Shown: one piece after another, positions 11,601-22,654 of the stretch
Numbering within the stretch: position 1 is the stretch's first letter
How the letters are laid out: each line of letters begins with the position of its first letter
NCBI RefSeq assembly: GCF_019059575.1
Contig: NW_024881988.1
Location: 372,001-436,000, forward strand
DNA length: 64,000 bases
Direction: 5' to 3'
From: Amphibalanus amphitrite
Taxonomy: Eukaryota; Arthropoda; Thecostraca; Balanomorpha; Balanidae
Program-made: the position numbers and the translations under genes
The notes under the pieces: generated by a model
Database searches by the model: none
What the model was told of the DNA's origin: nothing
The model's input: the letters and a program-made list of their open reading frames with translations, nothing else

Positions 11601-11910
11601 AATGAAGTATGGTAGCATCATGATACCATAGTAGCTCAGGCATATCCATGGCTCATGAAGTTTTCCTTCAATAATTCCGATTTGGGGTTTTAAGATGGTA
11701 CAACACGGCCGGGCCATTGTCATATTTGGACAAAAATAGAGATGTTTGGCCTTGGCGTAGATAAGAAAGTGAAAATGATCGTGAATACATGAGTCGGCTC
11801 TGAAAAAGAACACGGATGAAAGGGGGGGCCAAAAGATATGTTGGCCCCCCCTTTCAGCGTCAAAGGGGGGGCCATGGCCCCGTTGGCCCCCCCCCCTGGA
11901 TCCGCCCTTG
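5672..11910 (-). mobile_element. Complete hAT DNA transposon, 6.24 kb, with TIRs and 8-bp target duplication
   Basis: The left end reads CAAGGGCGGATCCAGGGG and the right end is its exact reverse complement (11893-11910). Both flanks carry the same 8 bases, CCGGGAAC, at 5664-5671 and 11911-11918. An 8-bp duplication is the hAT hallmark. The transposase gene runs on the minus strand inside. An internally deleted relative sits at 48756-49867. Perfect target duplication, perfect TIRs and an open transposase indicate recent insertion. Apart from the transposase I recognise nothing in 9294-11800. Confidence 0.93.
6801..9277 (-). CDS. hAT-family transposase (ZMYM1/TTF-type zinc finger plus hAT dimerisation)
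   Basis: About 825 residues stay open to a TAG at 6801-6803. A zinc-finger-like module (C-x2-C in WCSVC, then two His about 45 residues later) comes first. The RNase H-like core follows with ALMADDTTDIS (about residues 326-336), YDGAAAMS (about 411-418) and FHCASHALNLS (about 438-448). Near the C terminus TTAEAERVFSK and LEALVLLQVHRD are the hAT dimerisation region. The frame has no ATG before the core. An acceptor TTGTCTCTTCAG ends just before 9277, so the start codon must lie in an upstream exon (above 9277), which I could not identify. I see no stop or frameshift, so the enzyme may be active. Confidence 0.88.
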
Positions 11911-11918
11911 CCGGGAAC

Positions 11919-13257
11919 TGAAGACCGATCCTCGAAGCTCCACACCGTTACCCCGCTATCGCCGCTCAAAGTACGAAAGGTGTACTACACTTTGAATCGT
12001 GCTTCACTATCTTCACTGTTTAAATGTTTGCGCCGTTTTGAATTGACCGCCAGGCGCCAGTAATAAAACTTTTACCCTGGTCATTTCATCAAATTTTATA
12101 AAGCCAAAACGTTTTTCGCACTTATTCATCACCGTTAAATTCATTAAATAGTCGTAGGCAATTTCCGCTGTTTCCTTCGGATTCTAGCGGCTCAACAAAG
12201 GAATTCCTCCAGCTTGAATCACAATCTCCCTCCAATGTATGACGTTTATCACGTGATTGTCACGTGATATTTTCTCCCATTGTCAATTGTCACGTCCAAT
12301 TGTCACTCCCTCCAATTGTCACGTGATATTTTTATAGGCAATACCTAAGGCTACCTCTCCCTAAGGACAACTCAATCAGAAGAACGACCGCGTAAGCGTA
12401 GCGTCAATAATGTATTATATTATCTGCGCCAGTTCTGTAGTACTTTTGCATGCTTCCAAACTGGCGGCCATGCTTGTATAGTGGTGGTTCGCTCATGAAA
12501 ATGAATCATGAAAATGAAATGTGGTTGCAATATTTTTCACCGAGTTCGGTCCTCAAACTATGTTTTTCTGATTCAGAAAAATAAGAAATGCTAGTAAAAA
12601 AAAAAATCAGCTCCATACATTGATTTTTTTTCGATGATACGATACTGTCCCTTTAAGTGGTGCATGGACGTTCGTAAGTGAGTCTTTTGGGTGAACATCA
12701 CGATGCTGATGCATTAAACTGTGTGTTCCAGTCTTGTGGACAGGGACTAAATGGTAACATGTGATAACATATACATAGGTACAGCGATTGTGCAATGTGC
12801 ATCTTCTTTTTATACGTTTTTTCCTATAATAGGAGGATCCAGTCATCCAAAAAGGTAGGTTCATATCGATACGCACTACCATTTGAAGATCAGTTTGGTA
12901 GTATCTAGATTAGATTGCCCTGTAGCGATTGAATTCATTATATCACGTGCTCGTCTCGCGGCGCAGAATGCCGGGCTTCCATGGTCTCTGTTGATTATGT
13001 AAGAACTAAGAAATAACGATTCTAAGGCACCGCAGTCGTGGAATGTAGTTTGTCCGTCATTCATCTCGGTTCGTACAGCGTTGAACTCCGGAAGGCGAAA
13101 CCCGGTTTGAGTCGCTCCGGCGCTCGATATTGAAGCTCCTGACGGTTATCCTTTCAACAGTTATCCTTTCAACACCTTGCCATTCTTTACGCTCATTAAA
13201 GCGGCTCCGTCTAAGGCATTCATGTTTCCAGCGTGAACCGTTTTACATTAGCAATCA
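11919..13257. other. Non-coding sequence right of the hAT element
   Basis: There is no supportable gene. Three short copies of CAATTGTCAC occur near 12275-12320, and CGATACTGTCCCTTTAA lies near 12642-12658. Confidence 0.4.
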
Positions 13258-13263
13258 TTTATT
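13258..13263 (-). promoter_or_regulatory. Candidate poly(A) signal for the RPUSD4-like gene
   Basis: AATAAA on the minus strand lies about 440 bp downstream of the stop codon of the pseudouridine-synthase gene. It is the first clear hexamer I noticed on that strand. Use is inferred from position only. Confidence 0.3.
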
Positions 13264-13700
13264 TGCAAAATGACACAGGAAACAGCTTTGGAGACAACAA
13301 TAACAAACTCACGGCGTATCAGTTCTGACGTCATCTCAAAGGCCATCTTACGACACTGCTCGTGGACTAGGCGAGAGCTGAAAGGCAGCGCACAGTGTTT
13401 CTCTCAGCATGGCACCAATCACGTGAAATGAAACGGTCCCCCAAAACTAGCTAAGTTTAGGGCTGGCCACACCACTTGGAGCGAACGAAGTGGTTCAGCA
13501 TTGGAGATGAAGCGCTGAGAAGGCTCTGTAAACGTCGCAGACAAAACTAAATATCATCTGCTCTGCTGTCACTCTTAACGCTTTCTCCACTGCTGTGAAT
13601 TCTCAACATTACAAAAGCATTATTCAAACATTCGCGAACATGATTAACTCACCATCCACTTTCTCAAGGCGCGCTACCCCCCCCCCCGGGCACTCAGCAT

Positions 13701-16100
13701 TCACACCTTCTTAAAATTACTTCCATCCGCCTTCACTTTACCGGCAGCCATCTTCAATCGGCGCAGGTTACGTTTGAAAAACACAGGCAGCGGAGCCATC
13801 ACCCTCCTCTCCAGTCCGGGCATCCAGAGGGCGCGCGCGTGCAGGTGCATCGGCAGATGGCGCGCTTCAGGCGCGCGCAAACCAAACGCCGACAGTGCCG
13901 CCGGCGGCAGACGCTGAGGTTTCACGGCCGTCTCCCAGCGGGAGTATTTGTGATCGCCCAGCACGGGACACCCCAAACCGAGACCGAGATGGACCCTCAG
14001 CTGGTGTCGCACTCCCGTAGCCGGTGTGAGCTCCAGCAGGGAGCAGCCGGAGCCTCGTGCCAGCACCCGGTACCTTGTCACAGCCTTCTGGGCGCCTGGA
14101 GGCGCGTTACCACCGCCGGCGGAAGGAAGGGTCATCCTCTCCTTTCCTGCGATGGTCGTCTTCATCACCGGTATGTCCAGCACTCCTCGCGGGAGATCTG
14201 GCTCGCCACGCACTATCGCCCAGTAGGTCTTGACGACGCGCCCTTCGCGGAGTAGCTGACTGATGCGGTGCGCTGCCTCCGGAGTCTTCGCCAACAGCAG
14301 AGCGCCACTAGTATCTCGGTCTAGGCGATGTACCGTCAGAAGCTGCTCGCAGTGAAGCTTCTTTGCCAAATCTGGCAGCACCGCGGTGAGGCAATGCGGA
14401 TGTCGCTCCGATGCAGAATGGATCGACATCCCTGCGGGTTTGTACAGCACCACAAAGTCGTCGGCGTTGTGGAGCACCCCGCCTCGCAGAATGGACACCA
14501 CGTCGCACGCTGGCAGCGCGGACAGATCGGTGACTTCGGCTTTCAGCTGTCGCCCACGATTGGTTGACTCTTTGCGAGCACACGCAGCCGAGGCGCGCAT
14601 CTCCCGAACAACATCCAAAGCCGAGCGGCGGTCCGAGGGTTTCTCCGGTTTGGCGTCTGATGACTGCTTTGAACGAGTCGAAGTGGCTGGCTCAGACTTG
14701 GTGGATCGTGTAAAAGGCGGTGGCGATGGCGCTGGCGTTGGAGAAGATGCTGTTTTGGAAGTCGAAACGTCAGCAGCAGATGAAAACTCCTGTAGCCCTC
14801 TGGCACTCTTAGTTGTCACATTTCTATCACGTCCCATCTCACTCAGATTCGTTCGTTCAAGGTCTGGAGATATGCTTACATCACGCGCCCCCCTTGGATC
14901 GAGCACCAACGGATCCTCACTCGCGCGTGCGTACTTCGAAGTCAGCCCTGCTTTGTAACTCTCTACCTCTCTTCGCTCGTCAGTGTCCTCAAAGGCTGCC
15001 CAGAAGTACTGCTCCTCGAACACACCATCTGGTCGGCCGTCTAGTTTGTCCGTCACATTCTTATCAGTCGCACGGTCATGGAACTCCTCACCGATACTGC
15101 CACCGTCGGCCACGGTTTTCTCCAGCCCACGCAACGGCGAAGAGGATGGAAGCTTGGCCGTTGCCTCTGTCACGGCTTTCTCGGGCTCAAAGGCAGCTGC
15201 GAAGTACTGCTCATCGAACACATCCACAGGTTGAGAATCAATAGTGACAGGATTTACACGATCTGACGCACGGGAAGGGGCATCGTCACTTTCTCGCGTG
15301 GGCTCCAAGAATACAGGATCGGGGAAGTACTGGCTGTCGAAAAACCCGAGGGAATGATCGGCAGAAATTGGGGCTGAAGCAGCTGAGGTGTTCCTGCCGT
15401 CGCCAGAGCTCGTCGAGGACGATGATGAGGTAGAGCTGGCGACAGCCGAGGCAGTGGGAGAAGATGATGCAGATGCTCGAGGGGCATCATGGTGAGCACC
15501 GGTGAACTCTTGCTGCTCAGAACCTCGCTTCCCCGTCAGTGAAACGCCAAAGCGCCTCCTTTCACCAGCAGTGGTCTGCAAGCTGTGCTCACTGTAATCC
15601 ATGCTGTATCTGCTTCGAGCGTCTCCACCACTCACATCAGATTCCATCTCCTCTCGGTAAACATCACGCTCTCTCCTCTCCCAAGGCTCTGTCTGCTCTC
15701 TGGCCGACACCCGTCCCTCTGCCATTGCCTCAGCGACAGTCGGATCTGCTACTGTTCCCTCTCCACCAAACAGCCCCGGCTCAAACTGACCATGAACCAC
15801 CGGCTGATTGTCAGAGTCCAGTCGAATGACACCAAAGCTGGTCGCGATGACAGCCTCCTCGCCCGGCCTGCCGGGTCGCGAGCGCCGTAGTCGTGCTGCC
15901 AGTTCGTCCACGGAGGGAGAGGGGGAGCTGTCAGAGGAAGCGGGGGGTCGAGGAGGAGGGTCGGGCAGATGAAGAGCGAGGTAATCGTGGTCAGAGGGGA
16001 TGGAGGACGAGGAGGAGGAGGGAGAGAGGACGGAGAGGCGGTGCCGACGGCGCAGCAGCGCGCCCGTCCGGCCTGCACTGAGCCGGCAGAACGTCAGCAT
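13701..16100 (-). CDS. RPUSD4: RPUSD4-like mitochondrial RNA pseudouridine synthase with long N-terminal extension
   Basis: The 799-residue ORF starts at a true ATG and is unbroken. RluA-family enzymes convert uridine to pseudouridine in RNA, and animal RPUSD4 acts on mitochondrial rRNA and tRNA. The catalytic domain (about 548-780) has FVVLYKPAGMSIHS, the signature HRLDRDTSG (about 591-599, catalytic Asp in HRLD), VKTYWAIVRG and ATGVRHQLRVH...CPVLGDHKYS. The last two are closest to RPUSD4 among the paralogues. The N terminus is Arg/Leu-rich with few acids, as in a mitochondrial presequence. The family is usually near 380 residues, so roughly 400 low-complexity Ser/Asp/Glu-rich residues are extra. 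They contain FDSQYF, FDEQYFAAAFE and FEEQYFWAAFE. No introns are apparent. Assignment within the RPUSD family is from memory of motifs. Confidence 0.88.
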   Translation of the reverse strand: MLTFCRLSAGRTGALLRRRHRLSVLSPSSSSSSIPSDHDYLALHLPDPPPRPPASSDSSPSPSVDELAARLRRSRPGRPGEEAVIATSFGVIRLDSDNQPVVHGQFEPGLFGGEGTVADPTVAEAMAEGRVSAREQTEPWERRERDVYREEMESDVSGGDARSRYSMDYSEHSLQTTAGERRRFGVSLTGKRGSEQQEFTGAHHDAPRASASSSPTASAVASSTSSSSSTSSGDGRNTSAASAPISADHSLGFFDSQYFPDPVFLEPTRESDDAPSRASDRVNPVTIDSQPVDVFDEQYFAAAFEPEKAVTEATAKLPSSSPLRGLEKTVADGGSIGEEFHDRATDKNVTDKLDGRPDGVFEEQYFWAAFEDTDERREVESYKAGLTSKYARASEDPLVLDPRGARDVSISPDLERTNLSEMGRDRNVTTKSARGLQEFSSAADVSTSKTASSPTPAPSPPPFTRSTKSEPATSTRSKQSSDAKPEKPSDRRSALDVVREMRASAACARKESTNRGRQLKAEVTDLSALPACDVVSILRGGVLHNADDFVVLYKPAGMSIHSASERHPHCLTAVLPDLAKKLHCEQLLTVHRLDRDTSGALLLAKTPEAAHRISQLLREGRVVKTYWAIVRGEPDLPRGVLDIPVMKTTIAGKERMTLPSAGGGNAPPGAQKAVTRYRVLARGSGCSLLELTPATGVRHQLRVHLGLGLGCPVLGDHKYSRWETAVKPQRLPPAALSAFGLRAPEARHLPMHLHARALWMPGLERRVMAPLPVFFKRNLRRLKMAAGKVKADGSNFKKV

Positions 16101-16254
16101 GGTAGCTCTTCAGGACGAGGTAGTGACCCGAAGTAGATCACGCGGCGAATATCAGACCATCAGCAGCCTGCGGAAACACAGATACAAATACATTATGGCA
16201 CGCTGGGCATAAAGGGTATAAATATGAAAATACATCACCATTGACCATTATATA

Positions 16255-16390
16255 TTACTGACCGGGCCGACGAAATTATTTGGAAACGAGGTTTGCAAAA
16301 TTGACGTAGGCCCGAGTGCGAAGCACGAGGGCCGGAGTCAAATTTTGCAAACCGAGTTTCCAAATAATTTCGTACGGCTGAGGTCAGTAA
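16255..16390. repeat. 136-bp foldback hairpin
   Basis: TTACTGACC at the left is mirrored by GGTCAGTAA at the right. Inside, ACGAAATTATTTGGAAAC (16270-16287) pairs with GTTTCCAAATAATTTCGT (16356-16373). Further in, GGTTTGCAAAATTGAC pairs with GTCAAATTTTGCAAACC around a GGCCC...GGGCC core. Pairing is interrupted only by small mismatches. It resembles in design the hairpin at 41465-41577. Confidence 0.8.
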
Positions 16391-16391
16391 G

Positions 16392-17291
16392 ATTTTTCCT
16401 ACATGCCGCATACCTGCTAAGTAGTTTCGACAGGTTTTGGTGACACTTTTATGCAATTGTTTTGTCCATAATTTCCGAACAGTGATTGCGCTACTGCTGT
16501 GGATAAAGCTTTAATGGAAATTTATAGAAGAAAATGCATCAAAATACCTCACTTCGAAAGAATCGCGTCTGAAAATATCAACTCAGAATGGCACAACAAT
16601 TGGATATCCAAGGAACATGAAACATCATACATGAATAATTTGCCACGACATAAGAACAAGAAGAAGGTAGAAGGTATAATATTCCTAGTGATTAAACGTG
16701 AATTTTCCAGTGCTCTTGCAAGAATCTTTTCTTTATTTATGTAATCGTACTTTGTTGATGACCTATGGCTAAACTTCCGCGAAATACATTATATTTTCCA
16801 TATTTTACATGTTTGTTTCGAGGAAAGGACTACAACTGTCAATAATAACGCAATAACTTAGGCCCAAGGTATTAGTGGACATATCAAACGAAGAAAAGAA
16901 ACAAGCGATAACGGATTTCGATTAATAGGAGCATATCTTGCCATAATTTCGGGCTTTGTAACCAATACGAACTACGAAGTATTTCAAAACCCTTGATAAG
17001 CACAGCAGATATTTTTTTTTACCAAAAAATGTTAGTTTTCTAATTTTACGCGACAAATATCATGCAATAATGATGTCAATTATACATTCCCTATCAATTA
17101 TACCTCTGGGCTAATGCGATAAACTGTAGTTTAGAGGTCATTGCCCTGGGCAGTAAACTCGGGCAGTAAACTTTTGTTTACTGCCCGGCCTATCAAATAA
17201 CATGGCATTTTGACACTGACAGTTTCTTGGTCATAGTTTTACTGCCCGGCTCGTGCTGTGCTTAAGACATACCCCGGCATGTAGGAAAAAT
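16392..17291. mobile_element. Possible TIR-bounded non-autonomous element
   Basis: ATTTTTCCTACATGCCG (16392-16408) is matched in inverse orientation at 17275-17291, a 17-bp inverted repeat about 880 bp apart. No target duplication is convincing. Inside are GGGCAGTAAAC and GTTTACTGCCC around a 4-bp loop (about 17161-17186). No ORF is recognised. Confidence 0.4.
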
Positions 17292-17309
17292 TTAAACGGC
17301 ATCTGATAG

Positions 17310-19824
17310 CTCCGGAAAAACTGTCGAGTGAAACCTAATTTCATTGACCTCGAGGTCACCGATGACGTCACAGGTCAGGTCAAAGTAAAAATTATCGATA
17401 TTTGGCTTGTTCACTTTTTGGGCTCTGGCTGCCGTCCTACAAGTCAGATCAGGCTGATTTTTCGTTTACACACTCGTGAACAGATGCTTTAGATACCCTG
17501 AGGGTACCAAACTTGTACTTTGATTTTCAGGTCAGGGTCAGGTCATCATAGGTCACGGAAATCTTATGTCATAAGTCGGTAACGTGGCACATGTTTTATG
17601 GTCCATTTAGGCCATAGATTCCGAATTCGGTGTCACCTGTGTCATTTGAGGCCATTTTCATCTGAATATAGCTGAGGTCAGGTCACTTTCAGGTAAAAAA
17701 AGGTCAAATTTCAAAGTTGAAACTTTTCATCAAAAAACATGTCCATCGGATGCAGTTTGAGCTCAGGAACACGATGGTGCTATTTAGATTGGTGTACGAT
17801 GTCAAAAACGTACTGAAAATTGATTTGAAAAATGTTATGATTGTAATTTTTTTTTTGCAATAATGCGTATATGTTACAGGCAAAGTGAAAACTCGGGCAT
17901 TTTGCAAAATGCCTAGGCAATTTGCAAAATGCCTGACCGGCTGGGCATTTTGCAAAATGCCCAGGCAATTTGCAAAATGCCTGACCGGCCAGGCATTTTG
18001 CAAAATGCCTAGGCAGTTTGCAAACTGCCTGGCCCACCAGGCATTTTGCAAACTGCCTGAAATTATTTTCTCAGGCAGTTTGCAAAATGCCCGACATCGA
18101 ACTCACACCAGCGACGATGCGTAAGCATTATTGTAAGTGCCGCTTACAGGGGTTAATCACAAGCGATACGCACCAAGTGGGAGGACACACAGTGAGACAT
18201 TCTCCGGGTAGCGCTGGCGAGTTCAGGGTCACTGAGCCCCAGGCAGCGGCCCGACCGCCGCGCCGGCTGCCGGGCGCCCGGCGCGGTTTTATCGGTAAAC
18301 ACGCGTTAAACATGGTAATGTTTCTAAGAGCCTTGATGACTCTGGAAATACTTTGGGTAGATCTGATCAGAAAAGAATGTTCTTTCGATGTATGGTAGTT
18401 TGATTGGCGGGCCACACGCCTACATTGTCAATGCATTGTGACTGTGTAAAGATGAACATGTCCGTTGAATGTAAAACTTGTTATTTCTAAGCGTCTTTTT
18501 ATTATAAAGGTGTGCACGTGGGTCGTGGATGACCAAAAACTTGCTTTTCTGGAAAAGCCACATGTTCTTTTAGTCTATGGAATGTATCTCATCGCATTCC
18601 AATGCATTGTTTATAAATGCTGTTTTTCCTGAAATGTACCAAAAATGGCTGATTTCTCAAGATATAGACTATTTCTTTCCACGTGACACGTGATTAACAA
18701 AAATGCTTATTGGATACGATGTCTCTGTTCTATCGATCGAGCTGGCAACCCCGTGTCACTGCGGCCCTTTGTTGCCGTGATGTAAGTAAGCACGGGAAGC
18801 GAAAAATGTCGGGTCAATATTCGGCCGGTCGCCGCGTTTTTCCGCGCCCATGTTTTTTCTGTGCCCTGCTCCGCGCCCCATCACAGCATTCGTACACACG
18901 CACGGCTACAACTCCGTATACGAAAAGTATAGGGAGACGTTGGCTCAATCTACACAGTCCATTCAGTAGTGGCTCCATCTCGACGGAAGTGGCGGAAGAC
19001 GTGGGTATATTCGTAAATATTGAATGTGCTTGGGGCTCAGGCACATGGGAACGACGTGGTCAACGCCTGTGGTAAACAAAAACGGTAAAATAAATCAATC
19101 ACAACTCAGGCATTTTGCAAAATGCCTGACCCGCCAGGCATTTTGTAAACTGCCTAGGCAGTTTGCAAAATGCCTGGTGGGTCAGGCAGTTTGCAAATTG
19201 CCTAGGCATTTCGCAAAATGCCTGGCCGGTCAGGCATTTTGCAAATTGCCTGGGCATTTTGCAAAATGCCTAGCCGGTCAGGCATTTTGCAAATTGCCTA
19301 GGCATTTTGCAAAATGCCCGAGTTTTCACTTTGCCTGTAACATATATACCTAACTTGGCCATTTTTGAAGATATTTAGTTAAAACTTGCTAGAGTAAATC
19401 ATAACCATGTATTCTATCACATATATTCCGTTTTTTTTTTCGAAAAGTTAAAAAAATATAAAAATATAAATTTTGAATTTTATTATATATAATTTTCAAA
19501 ATTTTGAAAATCCGAGATAGCAGTTTGATAGCGCAGTCTATTCTCATCCAAAGAAATTGGTCTAGCTTAAAAACTGAGCTCTTGGGAGTGATTGCCGTGG
19601 TTCATTATTTTGCGTCGAAATCGGCCGAACATGACGTCACTCTGACGTCATTTACGGCCGACCTATGGTAGCTACGAAGTTCATATTTTGACACAAAGTG
19701 TCAAATTGATGCAGCCGAAGGTATTGAAAGTTCAGCGTTGATACGTCAGGCGGTTTGGAAGTTATCGGAGAAAAACGGGATGGGGGCTATGAATAGCCCC
19801 CCCCCCCCCCCAGTGGGGCGCGGG
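17310..19824 (+). mobile_element. TTAA-family element interrupted by a foldback element
   Basis: The segment 17310-17876 matches the left-middle of the copy at 55316-56490: AGGTCA clusters, GTGGCACATGTTTTATGG, GATGCAGTTTGAG, ATGGTGCTATTT. The segment 19338-19824 matches its right half: ACATATATTCCG, ATCCGAGATAGCAG, ATGACGTCACT, GTGTCAAATTGATG. It ends with a G-run/CTATGAATAG/C-run hairpin, the tip GGGGCGCGGG and TTAA (19825-19828). The 1.46 kb between is a separate insertion. The left boundary is approximate and lacks a tip. Confidence 0.75.
17877..19337. mobile_element. Foldback element with long palindrome-built inverted repeats
   Basis: Both ends begin CAGGCAAAGTGAAAACTCGG on opposite strands. 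The arms (about 17877-18095 and 19108-19337) consist of repeated copies and variants of the perfect 18-bp palindrome GGCATTTTGCAAAATGCC, separated by short CTAGG or CTGACCGGC spacers. The inverted symmetry continues outward to about 17868 and 19346, so the target duplication cannot be fixed; TA or TTA/TAA is possible. The central roughly 1 kb is unique and non-coding. It is inserted in a TTAA-family element, which shows it is younger. Confidence 0.85.
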
Positions 19825-19828
19825 TTAA

Positions 19829-22654
19829 CGAAACCTTCCAGCCAGGCGGATTGACAGAATGAGCGGTAGCTCCGACACTGTCGGAGTGCCGTCGGAACAG
19901 GGGGTTTGGGTCGATGTAGCTCTTTTCCGGTTAGCCAGTCTTTGCCGTAGCGCTCCTGAGTTGGTATGGTTTCGGACCGCTAAGTCCGGTTTTAGTCCGG
20001 CTCCCTGCCACGGCGTGCTACGGCCAGGTCCGGCTGCCTTGTAGTTGCTCTGACTTACTGTGGCTGAAGTGCGGTTGAGGTACGGCACGGCTGATACGGC
20101 CTAAGTCTAGCCGTGGTGCGAGCGAGCTCTGGGATCATGTGTCAGCTCCAGTAGAGCTCCAGACCTTGCCCGTGTTCCGGCCGGAGTAAGTGCCGGAGCT
20201 AACCAGAATAAAACCAAATACAGCCCGAACCGATTTTGCTGGCAAAGGAGATACTTCGGTAAACAAGACGGGTTAATTGTCTACCAAAAAAGTGCAAAAT
20301 GACTGTTCCATGTTTGCCGAGATTTATTATATATGCCGCTAGGCACAAGGACTGTAAAATTAACAAAACGCCCCGGCACCTAGTTTCTAAAACGCCCATA
20401 CCATTTTTCCATGTACACTACAAATGCCTTACCTTCCAGAAGTGGCTTATTGCGATACATTGTTGGTGATTTGGGTAAATAGGTGACAAACACATTGGAA
20501 ACAGTGATGTTTTGCAATGGGTCAATTTATTGAGCTCGGCGACTTTGCAGGCAAATGCTGAAGCATCGTTTGTTTTCGGAACGGTACTCCATCTAACCCT
20601 ATTCACCGAAGGCCATATTTCTGGCATTAATGAGTTTCTGCTTTCCTAAATAATAGAGAAGTACGTCTGAGAACGGAATATCAAATGCATATTTTATGCA
20701 AACAAACCTCATAAAAGTGGGGCATTTTACCGTGCCCATAAAGTACAACGCCTCGCTTGCAAAGGTCTTGCAAAACCTCATTCATGCCAGAATGCAATGT
20801 CCCAGTGCCTTACATATTATTTTGTTTAATAGTTGAAAGACAAGGCTTTAACAAAATACATTATGGTACATGGCAAAATAACTATTTCAGCAGTACCCTA
20901 CCCCCCATTTTCCCTTAGGGGGAAAGGCGTCTTGGACATTTCTCCCCTATGCTACCTTCATCTGTAATTTGCACACACTGCTGTGAAAAGCTATAATCTA
21001 AATGCAGGTACAATATGCAGGTGGGGAAATATTTCAGCTTATTTTATGATCCTGAAAATTGGTCTAAAACTTTTCCCAAGCCATAAAGGTTGCATTGCTA
21101 TTTCAAGGCAACCCTATTTATCATTGCTTCAGTTATGATTTGTGTTTAAAACCAGAAACTAATAGCAAATGGCACACAGAAATAAAACAAATTAATTTAA
21201 ATGATCAATGGGCATGAATCCATGCCATCATAAGGCATGAGCAGCATGTTAGTGGATGAATCTATAATAAGCACACATCATTACCACCAGCATAAAGGTA
21301 ACTGCGAGAGTTTAAACTTTAACAGGTGCGGAGCGCTCAGAGGGTCAATGAGAATTTTCAACTCACCTGTTCAACTCACCTGTTGGGCCTACTGCAATTC
21401 TGAAGACTACAAGAGGACATCAACCTACCTACCTGGAAGGTGGACCCTAGAGCCAAGCTGAAGCTGCTGCGCACCCCCTTACTTGAACTGTTCACGAATT
21501 CATGGTTGTAACATGATATATTTCGACCCCTTATAAACTACGTAACAATACGTAACACTTCAAATAATGCCCTGATGTTTGCCCGCTGATTTGAGTCGCT
21601 GAGCAACAAGCTTGCTTAGCTCGGCGGCTCTTTTCAGTGGGCATTTGACTCTGCCGAACCTAGACAAGATACTGCCCCCCGCAAAAATGTGTGAATGCGC
21701 TGCACGATTAACCTAACGAACCGATGAAATGACTGATCCTTTGGCTTATTCTTAAATGGGAAGGTGTAGTGGTCAGTCAAGCTACATTTAGCCTTGACTT
21801 CTTTGTTTTTCTTTTAAGCCATATACCATACTAACAAGGGCCTTACCGCGCTTATTCCAGCTTTGATTTTGTTCTCTTCATTCTCCTAGCTGGGAGTGTC
21901 GCGACTTGATGTATTATGTTTCGGGGTGGTGTTAACGTAAGGTTCTATGTGTCGCGCGGGTCAGTGGGTGGACACTCCTGGTTGTCTATTCATGGGCGGC
22001 GGCTTAGAAAAAAACTCATCTGTTGGGGTTCCCTACTTGCCGAACACAGCCAGTGAGCCATATCAATATGGGATGGTTCAGGATGGAATGAGGGAGGGAA
22101 CCTGCAAAGAGAGGAACCTAGACTAATAGGATCAAATGAGCTTATATCTTATTTAGCGAGTAGACTAACGCATCAAAGAGATTGGCTTCTAACTGTACGA
22201 GGCTTGTGGAACCCCCTGAACTGGAACACAACTTCACTACATTGCTACAAACATACTTACTCATCACTTCTTAGGTGTTTTGCACCTCGCATAGGTGGGT
22301 AACTTGGTGGAAAACTAAAATTGAATTATTGAAAATTCAGTTTTTTTGGGCCTTGCTCTGCTTTTTTTGCGAAATCGAGATGTCACGTTGTATTCCCTCG
22401 CTATTCTATCTCGAGTCTAAACTGTTAGTAACTGCTAGCGGTGCTGGTGTGGTGGTTCACGATTCGTTAACATGGCGCAAACGGTGGCACACGGACAATA
22501 ATTGAACATAATTGATTTGTCCTAAGTGCGCCATTGCTGCAACGAAACACGGCTCCCTAGCACTACGTAGTGAGAGAAGTCTGAACTATTGTATAGAGTT
22601 ATAAGCTATAGAGGTCAGCACCATACAAGAACCAAACTCAGCACTGTATGGTAG
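19829..22654. other. 2.8 kb without a recognised gene
   Basis: A CCGG-rich degenerate stretch lies at 19850-20160. The rest is AT-rich. A splice-donor-like CAG|GTAGGT on the minus strand near 21430 belongs to no recognisable exon. Confidence 0.5.

Noticed and set aside
14386-14958. Plus-strand 190-codon frame inside the RPUSD4-like gene
   Set aside because: It is antisense to the conserved enzyme and has no motif of its own.
17885-18124. Repetitive peptide frames with CKMPRQFAKCL units
   Set aside because: They are translations of the palindromic GGCATTTTGCAAAATGCC arms, not a protein-coding repeat.
21400-21480. Possible exon (minus strand) ending CAG|GTAGGT
   Set aside because: Only a donor is visible; the reading frame matches no family and no acceptor partner was found.
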